Below, in pieces: positions 1 to 10,477 of a stretch of 45,268 nucleotides of DNA; within the stretch, counting starts at the first letter, position 1, and every line of letters starts with the position of its first letter. Source of the stretch: Holophagales bacterium (GTDB taxonomy: Bacteria > Acidobacteriota > Thermoanaerobaculia > Multivoradales > Multivoraceae). The notes below the pieces were generated by a model, which made no database searches, was not told the origin of the DNA, and saw nothing but the letters and a program-made list of their open reading frames with translations. The DNA lies in contig VYDI01000038.1 of NCBI GenBank assembly GCA_009843505.1, forward strand, positions 1 to 45,268, written 5' to 3'. The position numbers and the translations under genes are program-made.

Positions 1-2
1 AC

Positions 3-752
3 TACGGCCTGCGCCACGCTTCGATCTACACCCACTTTCGGGGAGCGATCCGGGACGAGGGCAAGGACGAGGGAGCAACCCTGATCCTGCACACGAAGTC
101 AGGCGAGTGCTGGTTCTGGTACATCCCGCTGGCCGGGGACGTCGTGAGCGTCGGCGTGGTCGGGCCGATGGACACGCTGGTCCGGAACCGCGAGGGCAGG
201 CCGCACGAGATCTTCTTCGAGGAGGTCAGAAACTGCGCCGAGATCGGGCGGCGCATCGCGCCGGCTCGCCAGTGCCGGCCCGTGTCCGTGATGAAGGACT
301 TCTCCTACCGGATCGAGAAGATGGCGGGCGACGGCTGGATCGCGATCGGCGACGCGTTCTCCTTCATCGACCCGGTCTACTCGTCGGGTGTCTTCCTGGC
401 GCTCAAGTCAGGCGAGATGGCCGCTGAAGCCGCGATCGACGCGATCGCGGCGGACGACCTCTCCGGCCAGCGCCTGGGCGCGTTCCAGCCGCTCCTGATG
501 CGCGGCGTCGAGGCCGTGCGGCAGTTGGTCAACGTCTTCTACGACCCGAACTTCAGTGTCGGCGCCTTCCTGCGGCTCTATCCGCAGCATCAGAGCAAGG
601 TCACCCGCATCCTGATCGGCGACGTGTTCGAGATCGACTTCACCTCCATGTTCGAGGACATGGCGACCTTCGCCGCAGCCGGCGGCGGCAGAACGATGCG
701 CGCGCCAGAGGCGGCCCCAGCGGCGACTCCGGAGCCGCTTCAGGCCACCTGA
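3..752 (+). CDS. Flavin-dependent halogenase-like FAD oxidoreductase, 3' part
   Basis: The reading frame is open from the left edge, so the N-terminal FAD-binding GxGxxG region is outside the window; about 249 residues are visible. Two signatures place it in the tryptophan-halogenase/FAD-dependent oxidoreductase superfamily. The first is WFWYIP (near residue 38), which fits the WxWxIP motif used to recognise flavin-dependent halogenases. The second is GDAFSFIDPVYSSGV (about residues 114-128), the C-terminal FAD-contacting segment of CmlS/PltA-like enzymes. The family uses FADH2, oxygen and halide to chlorinate or brominate aromatic or carrier-bound substrates, but many environmental homologues have no tested activity. 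The last 25 residues are Ala/Pro-rich and look disordered. A DUF3311/symporter pair follows after 24 bases. No carrier protein or NRPS/PKS gene is visible downstream, so the substrate is unknown. Family call firm, halogenation inferred. Confidence 0.8.
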   Translation, partial: YGLRHASIYTHFRGAIRDEGKDEGATLILHTKSGECWFWYIPLAGDVVSVGVVGPMDTLVRNREGRPHEIFFEEVRNCAEIGRRIAPARQCRPVSVMKDFSYRIEKMAGDGWIAIGDAFSFIDPVYSSGVFLALKSGEMAAEAAIDAIAADDLSGQRLGAFQPLLMRGVEAVRQLVNVFYDPNFSVGAFLRLYPQHQSKVTRILIGDVFEIDFTSMFEDMATFAAAGGGRTMRAPEAAPAATPEPLQAT

Positions 753-776
753 GCCGGAAGGCCGCGGGCGATTCCC

Positions 777-1025
777 ATGGCGGCTGGAGCAGTCCGGGCC
801 ACGGCCTACGCCGCGCTGCCGGCGCTCTACGTGCTGCACAACGACCTGTGGTTCTGGGACGATCCGAACCGGTTCCTGGGCTTGCCGGTGGGTTTGACGT
901 ACCACATCCTGTTCTCGGCGGTGGTCGTCCTCGCGATGTGGCGGCTTGTGCGGGTCGCCTGGCCGGGTGACGTGCTCGACGAGCTGGCTGGGGAGGGCGG
1001 TGACGACGGGGTGGACCGGACGTGA
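777..1025 (+). CDS. DUF3311-type small membrane protein, symporter partner
   Basis: An 82-residue protein with two hydrophobic segments (about residues 5-20 and 42-62) separated by a Trp/Asp-rich loop containing NDLWFWDDP. This matches the compact DUF3311 family, whose genes usually lie directly 5' of a sodium:solute symporter gene. The arrangement holds here: the stop codon overlaps the GTG start of the symporter by four bases (GTGA). A role as an accessory subunit or assembly factor of the symporter is inferred from that pairing; no biochemical role is established. The start is an ATG with no clear Shine-Dalgarno sequence. The C-terminus is acidic and likely cytoplasmic. Confidence 0.8.
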   Translation: MAAGAVRATAYAALPALYVLHNDLWFWDDPNRFLGLPVGLTYHILFSAVVVLAMWRLVRVAWPGDVLDELAGEGGDDGVDRT

Positions 1026-2479
1026 CCCTCGCCGTCATCTTCGCCTACCTGGGAGCGGTACTGCTGATCGGTGTCTGGAGCAACCGTCGGCTGGCCGCGA
1101 CCGGCGAGGACTTCTTCATCGCCGGCAGGACGATAGGTCCGTTCGTGCTGCTGATGACCCTCTTCGGCACCCACATGACCTCGTTCGCCCTGCTCGGCGC
1201 TTCGGCGGAGTCCTACCGGATCGGCGTCGGCGTCTTCTCCCTGATGGCGTCGTCGTCCGCCCTGATGGTGCCGATCGTGTTCTTCTTCGTCGGCACGCGG
1301 GTCTGGGCGGTGGGGAGGCGCCTGGGGCTCCTGACCCAGGTGCAGTTCGTTCGCGCCCGCTGGGGCTCGGACGGCATCGGACTGCTGCTCTTCGTCGTGC
1401 TCGTTCTGCTGCTCCTGCCCTACCTGCTGATCGGCGTCATGGGAGGCGGCGTGGTGCTGGGACAGATCACGGACGGGGCGGCGCCGCCGTGGCTCGGCAG
1501 CCTGCTCGTGTCGGGAGTCGTGATCGGTTACGTGACGAGCGGAGGGCTTCGCGGCACCGCCTGGGTGAACACCTTCCAGACCGCGATGTTCATGGTGCTC
1601 GGGGCGGTGACAGCGGTCCTGATCGTCACGAAGCTGGGAGGTGTGGGCCAGGCCCTCGACCAGGTCGCGGAGAGCCGCCCGGATCTGCTGGTCCGGGGCG
1701 ACGCGATTCACCCGCTGCGACTGCTCAGCTACACCCTGATTCCCCTGTCCGTGGGGACCTTCCCCCACATCTTCGCGCACTGGCTGTCGGCGAAGCGGGC
1801 GGCGACCTTCAAGGCCCCGGTCGTCCTATACCCGGTCTGCATCGCCGTGGTGTGGATCCCCAGCGTGCTGCTCGGGCTGTTCGGGAACATCGACTTTCCC
1901 GGACTCGACGGCGCGGCTTCGAACTCGATCCTGGTCCGGATGATCGCGCTCTACGCGCCGGAGTTGCTCGCGGGCCTCCTGGGCGCGGGCGTCTTCGCCG
2001 CCATCATGTCGTCGCTCGACTCGCAGTCGCTTTCGCTGGGCACGATGTTCACGCAGGACGTCGTCCGGCACTACCGCTGGGGCGGCGACCTGGACGAGGC
2101 GCGGCAGGTGCGTCTCGGCCGGCTGTTCGTCGTCGGGGTGGTGGCGACGGTGTTCCTCCTGTCCCTGGTTGCCGAACGCAGCATCTTCGCGCTCTCGGTG
2201 TGGTCGTTCACGGGTTTCGCCTCCCTGCTGCCGATCGTGGTGGCGGCGCTCTACTGGCGGCGCAGCACCGCCGCGGGGGCGGGCGCGGCGATCCTCACGG
2301 TGATCGCGCTCTGGAGCTGGTTCTTCGTGCGCGGCATCGGCGACGCGGACTACAGCGTCGGCGGCACCGGCGTCATGCCGGTCGCCGTCGTCTTCGCGGG
2401 TTCCACCCTCGCCATGATCGTCGGCTCCCTGCTGAGCACGCCGCCCGCGCCCGAGCGCGTAAGGCGCTTTATCCCGTGA
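1022..2479 (+). CDS. Sodium:solute symporter (SSS family)
   Basis: A 485-residue polytopic membrane protein with about 13 hydrophobic segments, as expected for the SSS/LeuT-fold family that drives solute uptake with the sodium gradient. Family landmarks include the N-terminal GEDFFIAGRTIGP segment, the TM region with GVVIGYVTSGGLRGTAWVN, and the sodium-site region FAAIMSSLDSQSLSLGTMFTQD. In characterised members Ser/Thr residues in that last helix bind sodium. The GTG start overlaps the DUF3311 stop codon, and the glycosyltransferase begins 16 bases after the stop. DUF3311-linked symporters are often annotated as pantothenate- or monocarboxylate-like, but the sequence alone does not give the substrate. 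Confidence 0.88.
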   Translation: MTLAVIFAYLGAVLLIGVWSNRRLAATGEDFFIAGRTIGPFVLLMTLFGTHMTSFALLGASAESYRIGVGVFSLMASSSALMVPIVFFFVGTRVWAVGRRLGLLTQVQFVRARWGSDGIGLLLFVVLVLLLLPYLLIGVMGGGVVLGQITDGAAPPWLGSLLVSGVVIGYVTSGGLRGTAWVNTFQTAMFMVLGAVTAVLIVTKLGGVGQALDQVAESRPDLLVRGDAIHPLRLLSYTLIPLSVGTFPHIFAHWLSAKRAATFKAPVVLYPVCIAVVWIPSVLLGLFGNIDFPGLDGAASNSILVRMIALYAPELLAGLLGAGVFAAIMSSLDSQSLSLGTMFTQDVVRHYRWGGDLDEARQVRLGRLFVVGVVATVFLLSLVAERSIFALSVWSFTGFASLLPIVVAALYWRRSTAAGAGAAILTVIALWSWFFVRGIGDADYSVGGTGVMPVAVVFAGSTLAMIVGSLLSTPPAPERVRRFIP

Positions 2480-2495
2480 ACGGCAGGTTCTCCTC

Positions 2496-3852
2496 GTGAG
2501 CGACTCAGGTCAGCCGCTGCGCATCGCCTATCTGGCCGCCGGCGCCGGCGGCATGCTCTGCGGCAGTTGCATCCACGACAACACGCTGGTTCGCGAACTC
2601 CAGCACCGCGGACACAACGCGCTGCTGCTGCCGATCTACACCCCGCTTCGGACCGACGAGGAGAACGTGAGCTACGGCAGGGTTTTCTACGGCGCGGTCA
2701 ACATCTACCTGGAGCAGAAGCTGCCGCTCTGGAGCCGCGCGCCCGCGGCGGTCCGCAGGCTGCTGGACAACCCCGGGCTGCTTTCCCGGGTCACTCGGTC
2801 GGCGTCGGCGACCGACGCCCACCAGCTCGGTGAACTCGCCCTGTCCATGGTGCGGGGCGAGGAGGGGCGTCAACTCGCGGAGCTCCAGAGCCTGGCCAGG
2901 TGGCTCGCGGGGGAGTTCCGGCCCGACGTCGTCCACCTGACGAACTCGATGCTGGTGGGGATGGTCCACCATCTCCGTGAGGCGCTTCCGGAAGCGCTGA
3001 TCGTTTGCGGCCTCCAGGGCGAGGACATCTTCGTCCAGGATCTGGATGAACCCCACAAGTCCCTGGTAGTGGAGGAGATGCGGAAGCGGGTGCGCGAAGT
3101 CGACGTGCTGGTGGCGCCGAACGACTACTACGCCGCAACGATGGCGGAGCTGCTCGAGTTGCCCCCGGCCGGCATCGACGTCGCGCGTTTGGGAATCGAG
3201 CTCGAGGGGCACGGCGGCCGCGAGGCGGAGCCGCCGGAGGCGCCTCTGGTCATCGGCTACCTGGCGCGGATGTGCCCGGAGAAGGGATTCCATCTTGCCG
3301 CCGAGGCCTTCAAGGCCCTGAGCGACCGTCTGGGGGCAGGCCGCGTCCGTTTCCGTGCCGCCGGCTATCTGGGTGGCCGGGACCGCGCGTACTTCGAGGA
3401 GCAGCGGCGACGGATCGCCGACTGGGGGCTCGAGCCGCACTTCGACTGGCTGGGAGAGGTCACCCGCGAGGAGAAGATCGAACTGTTGTGCAGCCTGCAT
3501 GCGCTCGTGCTGCCGACCGTTTACCGCGAGGCGAAGGGCTTGCCGGCGCTCGAGGCGATGGCGAACGGCGTCCCCGCCGTGCTGCCCGACCACGGCGCGT
3601 TTCCGGAGATGCTCGAGCGGACGGGCGGCGGCACGCTGGTGCCGGCCGGCGATCCGTCGGCGTTGGCGGACGCCGTCGAACAGCTGGCCGGCGACGCCGA
3701 ACGCCGGCGCCACCTCGGCCGGTCCGGCATCGCCGGCGTGCGCCGCCACTACGCGGCGGAGCTGATGGCCGCGGAAACGCTCGCCTCGTACCGGCGCGGA
3801 CTGGCCCGTCGCGGAGGCGGCGCCGCCGCGCCGGCGCTAGCATCGGCCGGTC

Positions 3853-3860
<8 letters not shown>
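2496..3860 (+). CDS. Glycosyltransferase family 4 (GT-B fold)
   Basis: A 454-residue protein with two Rossmann-like halves. The N-terminal acceptor domain begins with IAYLAAGAGGMLCGSCIHDN, a GG-containing opening loop. The C-terminal nucleotide-sugar domain (from about residue 250) has GYLARMCPEKGFHLA and the donor-binding EX7E-type motif EAKGLPALEAMANG near residue 348. GT4 enzymes transfer sugars from nucleotide donors with retention of configuration, typically in envelope polysaccharide, glycolipid or compatible-solute synthesis. The acceptor and sugar cannot be read here. The GTG start follows the symporter stop by 16 bases. Its 3' end overlaps the ABC ATPase gene by eight bases, suggesting an operon with an envelope exporter. 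Confidence 0.85.
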
Positions 3861-4554
<694 letters not shown>

Positions 4555-4558
4555 CCCG

Positions 4559-7500
4559 GTGGCCTTTGCCCGCCCTTCCGGCCCCCTGCCGAGTCTCCGT
4601 CACTACTGGCGCTCGAACGTCGCCGTGGTGCTGACCGCGGCGGTCGCGGCCTCCGTGCTGACCGGCGCCCTGATGGTCGGAGACTCGGTGCGGGGAAGTC
4701 TCCGACAACTCACTCTCGACCGTCTGGGCGGCATCGACCACGTCCTGCTCGGGGCCGGTTTCTTCCGCGAGGGGCTGCGGGACGAACTGGCCGGCGACGC
4801 CGCGTTCACGGCCCGTTACGGTCCGGTGTCGGCGGCGATCCTGATGCAGGGCAGCGTCGTGGAACCTGAGAGCGGCCGGCGCGCCGCCCGGGTCAACGTG
4901 CAGGGGATCGACGACGGGTTCGGCTTCTTCTTCCCGGACGCGGTGGAGCAGCTCGACCTGTCCCGGCGCGACGGCCAGCTCTTCGCGTCGCTGGCGGTCA
5001 ACCGCTCGCTGGCGGAGGCTCTGGCGGTCGAGACCGGCGATTCCGTGGTGCTCTACCTCGAACGGCCGAGCGAGGCGCCGCGGGCCAGCCTGATGGGAGA
5101 GAAGGATCCGGCGGACCAGTTGGAGAGCATGCGGCTGAGCGTGGTCTCCGTGCTCGAGGACGAGGGCCCAGGCCGCTTCCAGCTCGCGCCCCACCAGAGC
5201 CAGCCCCTGGTCGGCTACGTGCGGCTTCGCGACCTGCAGCGGGAGCTCGACCGACGCGGTCTGGCGAACGCGTTGCTGGTGGGCGAGCTCGCGGAGGCCG
5301 GCGAACCGGAAGCCGCGGCGCTGGACCTGGAGCAGCGGATCCGCTCCCATGCCCAGCCGGCCGACTTCAGCCTGGCGTTCGCCGAAGCGGAGGATCACCT
5401 GCGAGTCACCAGCTCCCAGATCGTCTTCAGCGAGGAGCTCGCCGGGGCGGTCGAGGTCCTGGCACGCGACCGGGGCGTGGAGGCGCTCGGCGTTTCGACT
5501 TATCTCGCCAACCGGACCGCCGCGGGGAGCGGAGCGTCGGCCCCGTACTCGACGATCGCCGCGCTCGATACCGGGAGGGCCGGCGAGCTCGGCGTGCTGC
5601 GACTCGTGGACGGTCGGCCGGCGCCGGCGCTCGGGCCGGGCGAGGTGCTGGTGAACACCTTCCTGGCCGAGGACCTTGGGGTCAGCGAGAGGGACCGACT
5701 GGCGATCGACTACTTCGTCATCGGAGATCGCGAGCAACTCGTCGAGCGGACGGTTCAGACCACCGTGGCGGGCGTGGTCGAAATGACGGGCTGGGCCGGG
5801 GACCGCAACCTGACGCCGGACTTTCCCGGGGTCGCCGACGCCGACAACATGAGCGACTGGGACCCGACCTTCCCGGTCGATCTCAGCCGCATCAGGGATC
5901 AGGACGAGGCCTACTGGGACGAACACCGCGCGACGCCGAAGCTGTTCGTCTCACTCGAGTACGGCGCCGAGCTCTGGTCCAGCCGCTTCGGCCTTCTGAC
6001 GTCGCTCCGGCTGCTGCCCGCGGACGGTGGCTCGCCGGAGCGCCTCCGGGCCGGGCTCGAGGGAGAGGCGCCGGAGCGGGTCGAGCTGCACGCGGCGGGC
6101 CTGACGGTCGAGGCGGTCAAGGCAGCGGGCCTGCGCGGCGCCACGGGCGCTACCGACTTTGGGGGCCTGTTCATTGGTTTCAGCCTGTTCCTGATCGTCT
6201 CGGCAGCGCTGCTCGTGGGCCTGTTCTTCCGTTTGGGAACGGAGAGCCGCGCCAACGAAATGGGCCTCTTGCTGGCGCTCGGCCACGGCGTCAAGCGGGT
6301 CCGGCGGCGGTTCCTGCTGGAAGGCGCCCTGCTCGGCGGAGCGGGTGTCTTGCTGGGTTTGGGCGGGGCGGTGCTCTACGCGGGCGCGATGATGGCCGCG
6401 CTCCGGACCCTGTGGCGCTCCGCCGTCGGTTCGAGCCATCTCTATCTCCACGTTGAACCGCTGACCCTGGCCCTGGGCGGCGCCGGTTCGCTGCTCGTCG
6501 TGTTCTTCGCGATCAGGGGCGCGGTCGGCCGCCTGGCTGCGGTTTCGCCTATCCGGTTGCTGCGAGGCGAGACGGCCGAGCGACCGGCGGCGGTTTCCGC
6601 GCCGGGCAGGAGGGCGCGGTGGACCGGGGGAATCGCCGGCGGCCTCGCCGTGGCGCTGCTCGGCGGGTCGGCAGCCGCCCCGGCGTCGGCGGCCGCCTAC
6701 CTCTTCTTTTCGGGCGGCGCCTTCCTGCTGATCGCCGGGCTTGCCGGCTTCACCCTGTGGCTGCGCCGGCGTCCCGAGACGCCACTCCGGAGCTGGTCCT
6801 GGCGCGCCGGCTCCAGCATGGCGGCGGCCAATGCGTCGCTCAATCCGGGGCGGAGCCTGCTCTGCGCTGCCCTGGTGGCGAGCGCGTCCTTCGTCATCGT
6901 CGCCGTCGGCGCGTACGGTCTCCGGTTCGGCGAGGAGACGAGGAACCTGGATTCGGGCGCCGGAGGCTTCGATCTGGTGGCGGAGTCCGATGTCTCCATC
7001 CTCGCCGACCTGGCCAGCGTGGAGGGCCGCTACGAGCTCGGTTTCGGCAAGGAGGCTTCCGAGTCCGTCGGACGAGCCGAGATCGTCGCCTTCCGGACGG
7101 TGCCCGGTGACGACATCAGTTGCCTGAACCTGTTCCAGCCGGAGCGGCCGCGGCTGCTCGGCGCGCCGCCGGAGTTCGTCGAGCGCGGTGGCTTTCGCTT
7201 CCAGTCGCTCGTTGCCGAAGCGGGTGAGGCACCCTGGGAACTGCTGGAACAGGACCTTGGCCCCGGCGTCGTCCCCGCGATCGGGGATTTCAATTCCGTC
7301 ATGTGGATCCTCCATTCGGGGCTCGGCCAGGGGATTGAGGTCGAGACCGAGCGCGGGGAGACGATCGAGCTGCGGCTGGTGGGGCTCCTCCGCAAGAGCG
7401 TGTTCCAGAGCGAACTCGTGATCTCCGAGGCGAACCTGGCCAGGCACTTCCCGAGCCGGACGGGGGCGTCCTACTTCCTGCTGCGAACTGAGCCGGACGA

Positions 7501-7984
7501 GCAGGACCGGACGATGCAGGAGCTCGAGCGGACGCTGGCCGGCTTCGGTTTCGACGCCGTCCCCACCGAGCAACGGCTACAGGCGTTCCAGGCGGTCGAG
7601 AACACCTATCTCGGCACGTTCCAGACCCTGGGCGGACTCGGCCTGCTGCTCGGAACGCTGGGTCTCTCCGTGGTCCTGCTGCGCAACCTGCTGGAGCGGC
7701 GTGGCGAGCTGGCGACGATGCAGGCGATCGGCTTCTGGCGGCACGCCCTGGCCTGGCTGGTGGTGGCCGAGAACAGCCTCCTCCTGGCCGCGGGCGTCGC
7801 GGTTGGCGCCGCCTCGGCTCTCGTCGCAGTGAGCCCGCACCTCCTCGGCGGTCACGCGCTGGTGCCCTGGCTGTCGCTCGGACTCACCCTGTTGCTGGTG
7901 CTGGCGGCCGGCACGCTGGCGAGCCTTGCGGCGGTAAGGCGCGTGACTCGAGAAGATCTGCTCCCGGCGCTGCGGGGGAGCTAG
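4559..7984 (+). CDS. Giant FtsX-domain ABC permease
   Basis: A 1141-residue permease with an N-terminal membrane helix (about 20-38) followed by a roughly 490-residue extracytoplasmic region resembling a MacB periplasmic core. A first FtsX unit spans about 534-670, a mid helix pair about 680-760, a further helix near 795 and a second soluble region follow, and a terminal FtsX unit spans about 1020-1135. The doubled FtsX layout matches large single-chain permeases of LolCE/MacB-related exporters. GTG start with a good GGAGG (4546-4550) eight bases upstream. The preceding ATPase gene is the obvious partner. Likely function: extraction or export of a lipid, lipoprotein or peptide at the inner membrane; cargo unknown. 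The stop codon shares the CTAG tetranucleotide with the stop of the convergent peptidase gene. Confidence 0.87.
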   Translation: MAFARPSGPLPSLRHYWRSNVAVVLTAAVAASVLTGALMVGDSVRGSLRQLTLDRLGGIDHVLLGAGFFREGLRDELAGDAAFTARYGPVSAAILMQGSVVEPESGRRAARVNVQGIDDGFGFFFPDAVEQLDLSRRDGQLFASLAVNRSLAEALAVETGDSVVLYLERPSEAPRASLMGEKDPADQLESMRLSVVSVLEDEGPGRFQLAPHQSQPLVGYVRLRDLQRELDRRGLANALLVGELAEAGEPEAAALDLEQRIRSHAQPADFSLAFAEAEDHLRVTSSQIVFSEELAGAVEVLARDRGVEALGVSTYLANRTAAGSGASAPYSTIAALDTGRAGELGVLRLVDGRPAPALGPGEVLVNTFLAEDLGVSERDRLAIDYFVIGDREQLVERTVQTTVAGVVEMTGWAGDRNLTPDFPGVADADNMSDWDPTFPVDLSRIRDQDEAYWDEHRATPKLFVSLEYGAELWSSRFGLLTSLRLLPADGGSPERLRAGLEGEAPERVELHAAGLTVEAVKAAGLRGATGATDFGGLFIGFSLFLIVSAALLVGLFFRLGTESRANEMGLLLALGHGVKRVRRRFLLEGALLGGAGVLLGLGGAVLYAGAMMAALRTLWRSAVGSSHLYLHVEPLTLALGGAGSLLVVFFAIRGAVGRLAAVSPIRLLRGETAERPAAVSAPGRRARWTGGIAGGLAVALLGGSAAAPASAAAYLFFSGGAFLLIAGLAGFTLWLRRRPETPLRSWSWRAGSSMAAANASLNPGRSLLCAALVASASFVIVAVGAYGLRFGEETRNLDSGAGGFDLVAESDVSILADLASVEGRYELGFGKEASESVGRAEIVAFRTVPGDDISCLNLFQPERPRLLGAPPEFVERGGFRFQSLVAEAGEAPWELLEQDLGPGVVPAIGDFNSVMWILHSGLGQGIEVETERGETIELRLVGLLRKSVFQSELVISEANLARHFPSRTGASYFLLRTEPDEQDRTMQELERTLAGFGFDAVPTEQRLQAFQAVENTYLGTFQTLGGLGLLLGTLGLSVVLLRNLLERRGELATMQAIGFWRHALAWLVVAENSLLLAAGVAVGAASALVAVSPHLLGGHALVPWLSLGLTLLLVLAAGTLASLAAVRRVTREDLLPALRGS

Positions 7985-10473
7985 CGTTTGAGGTGGGTCT
8001 CGAACAGCTTCAGGATGCGGCGGTACTCGTCGAGCCAGCTTGACGGCTCGAGGAAGCCGTGAGCTTCGGCCGGGTAGACCGCTAGCTCCCAGTCTTCCTT
8101 GCCCAGCTCGATGAGGCGCTGGACGAGCCGCACGGAGTCCTGGAACAGGACGTTGTCGTCCAGCATCCCCGTGCAGATCAGGAGCGGTTTCTGGAGGCCC
8201 TCGGCGAACTCGATCGGCGAGCTGCGCTCGTAGGCCTCCGGGTCGAGTTCCGGCGTGTTCAGGATGTTGGAGGTGTAGCCGTGGTTGTAGTGGGCCCAGT
8301 CGGTAACCGGCCGAAGCGCCGCTCCCGCCGCGAACAGCTCGGGGTGCCGGAACATCGCCATGAACGTGACGAAGCCGCCGTAGGAACCGCCGTAGACACC
8401 GATCCGCTCCCGGTCGACGCCGTGTTCGGCCACGAGGTAGTCGACACCGTCGGCCAGGTCTTCTACTTCGGGCGTGCCCATCTGCCGGTAGATCGCGGTG
8501 CGCCAGTTCCGGCCGTAGCCGGCGGAGGCGCGGAAGTCCATGTCAAGCACGACGTAGCCGCGGCGGGCGAGCAGGGTGTGGAACATGAACTCGCGGAAGT
8601 AGGAAGACCAGCCCTGGTGGGCGTTCTGGAGGTAGCCGGCCCCGTGGACGAAAACGACCGCCGGCCGCGGAGCTTCGGTGGTGGAGTCCGGCGGCAGGTA
8701 GAGACGAGCATGGACCGGTCGGCTCGTGTGCGACGACGGCACTTCGACGAACCGGGGCGCTACCCAGTCGGTCGCCACGAAGTCGGTGGACACCGTCTCC
8801 GTCAGGCGGACGGCTTCGGCGCCCGGCGACGCGTCCTGGAGCCAGAGTTCGGGCGGCCGGGTGGCTGTCGAATGGACGATCAGGAGATGGCGGTTGTCCG
8901 GCGAGAGCCGGAAGGAGTTGAGCCCGCCCAGTGAGGTGACCCGTTCGATGACGCCGGTGCCTGCTTCAGAGACCGCCGCGCGGAAGACGTCGAAGACGCC
9001 GGGATGGCTCCGGTTCGCCTCGAAGTAGAGGAAGGCGCCGTCGGCCGAGACCTGGGGAGAACGGACGACGAAGTCGCCTTCCGTGACCTGAAGTCGTTTC
9101 CCCGTCGTCGCGTCGATCAGGTGGAGCTGGGAGTAGCCGGTTTCCTCGGACAGGAAGAAGACCGTCCGGTCGTCCGGCAGCCAGCCCAGATCGCGAAAGG
9201 CGTAGTTGATCCAGGCCGGGTCGGACATCCGGTGCAGGGGACGCAGTTCGGCCGCTTCGAGGTCGATTCCGGCGATCCAGCGGTCCTTGTTGTCGGCCGA
9301 GTAGACCTGCACGACGGCCCGTGAGCCGTCGCGGTTGAAGGACACCGGACCGAAGCGGACCGGCCGGGGTCGGGGCTCGTCCTCTCTGGCCGTTTCGTCC
9401 TTGTGCTCGACCGATTCAGCTTCCTCTTCGGCGGCGTCCTCACCGCCGCCGGCCTGCTTCGCCGCCGCTTCCCGGGCTTTCTTTCGCTCGCGCGCCGCTT
9501 CGCGCAGCTCGGCCAACGGATCGTCGGTGATTCCCGGTAGCACGGAGACGTCCAGCGTGGTGGGTTCCGCGTCACCGGCGCGCAACAGGAGCAGCGTTTC
9601 GCCGGCCGTCTCCGCCGTGCCGACCTTCATCCGCACCTCCTCGACATCGACCATGCCGGTGGCGGTGACGTAGTTCGGCATCCTGTCGCGGAGGCCCTCG
9701 TCGCGCTCTTTCGGACGGATCCGCAGGACCAGGCGGTCGAGCGCCGGCGACAGGGCTGAGCCGGCCACTTCCGCTTCCCTGCCCAGGTAATGGGGCAGGG
9801 CCGACCGGCTGGGGTCGCCTGCCTGGCGCTCCCTGGAGACCTCCAGGCTGCGTTCCTCGCGCTGGCGCCGCTGCCGGACGATCTCCAGCAGGCGCGGCTG
9901 CTGGCGCTCCAGGTAGCCGGCCTTGAGGTCCTGCTCGGCCCGCGCCTGTTCGGGATCGTCTTCCGTCCGGACGTCGAAAGGTTGCCGGAGCAGGCCCGTC
10001 CCGCGCTCCCGCACGAACCAGACGCCGGCCCGGCGGAACGCGACATCCCCGCCGGCGGTGAAGAAGGGCGCGGTCTCCGTTGCGGCGGTCCGGGTGATCT
10101 GAATCAGGCCGCCGTCACGGTCCAGGTCGCGCACGAAGACGTCGCCGGCCTTGAGGAACACCCGGCGGCGCCGTTCGCGGTCCCAGTTGCCGCCCGCGGC
10201 GTCCGCGCCGGCGCGGTCGCGGTCGGAGACCCGGACGGTCTCCCGCTCTTCCAGGTCGATCCGGTAGAGATCGCGGGTCTCCTCGCCCTCCCGCTTGCGC
10301 TGGAAGTAGACGCTGTCGCCGTCACTGCTCCAGTACGGCCGCTCCGGCTGGCGGCCCAGCCAGTCGGGATGGGCCATGATCCGTTCGAGGGTGACGTCGT
10401 CCTGGGCCCGGAGGGGAAGGACGGGGAAGAGCAGGCCCGCGGCAAGAACTGCCGCGAGCGGTTGAACGGGCAA
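7981..10473 (-). CDS. Secreted S9 (prolyl oligopeptidase/DPP4-like) peptidase
   Basis: An 830-residue protein with a short hydrophobic leader ending RAQDD, so probably exported. The N-terminal two thirds reads as a WD-like beta-propeller (repeated SxDG and LSPDNRHL segments). The last 250 residues are an alpha/beta hydrolase. The catalytic triad is visible: Ser in GGSYGG (about 698), Asp in GMLDDNV (about 773) and His in EAHGF (about 805). S9 enzymes cleave short peptides after Pro or related residues. A charged Ala/Glu/Lys insert lies around residues 330-370. The only in-frame start before an upstream stop is a TTG at 10471-10473, giving a leader with few basic residues. It lies five bases downstream of the TPR gene on the same strand, so the pair is probably cotranscribed. 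Confidence 0.92.
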   Translation of the reverse strand: MPVQPLAAVLAAGLLFPVLPLRAQDDVTLERIMAHPDWLGRQPERPYWSSDGDSVYFQRKREGEETRDLYRIDLEERETVRVSDRDRAGADAAGGNWDRERRRRVFLKAGDVFVRDLDRDGGLIQITRTAATETAPFFTAGGDVAFRRAGVWFVRERGTGLLRQPFDVRTEDDPEQARAEQDLKAGYLERQQPRLLEIVRQRRQREERSLEVSRERQAGDPSRSALPHYLGREAEVAGSALSPALDRLVLRIRPKERDEGLRDRMPNYVTATGMVDVEEVRMKVGTAETAGETLLLLRAGDAEPTTLDVSVLPGITDDPLAELREAARERKKAREAAAKQAGGGEDAAEEEAESVEHKDETAREDEPRPRPVRFGPVSFNRDGSRAVVQVYSADNKDRWIAGIDLEAAELRPLHRMSDPAWINYAFRDLGWLPDDRTVFFLSEETGYSQLHLIDATTGKRLQVTEGDFVVRSPQVSADGAFLYFEANRSHPGVFDVFRAAVSEAGTGVIERVTSLGGLNSFRLSPDNRHLLIVHSTATRPPELWLQDASPGAEAVRLTETVSTDFVATDWVAPRFVEVPSSHTSRPVHARLYLPPDSTTEAPRPAVVFVHGAGYLQNAHQGWSSYFREFMFHTLLARRGYVVLDMDFRASAGYGRNWRTAIYRQMGTPEVEDLADGVDYLVAEHGVDRERIGVYGGSYGGFVTFMAMFRHPELFAAGAALRPVTDWAHYNHGYTSNILNTPELDPEAYERSSPIEFAEGLQKPLLICTGMLDDNVLFQDSVRLVQRLIELGKEDWELAVYPAEAHGFLEPSSWLDEYRRILKLFETHLKR

Positions 10474-10477
10474 GTTG

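Noticed and set aside
827..1780. Long open frame opposite the symporter, and similar long antisense frames (for example 4331-5926, 15219-16670, 20689-21915)
   Set aside because: They mirror real plus-strand genes in a high-GC genome where stop codons are scarce. Their translations are Arg/Gln/His/Asp-rich, without domains or starts with ribosome sites.
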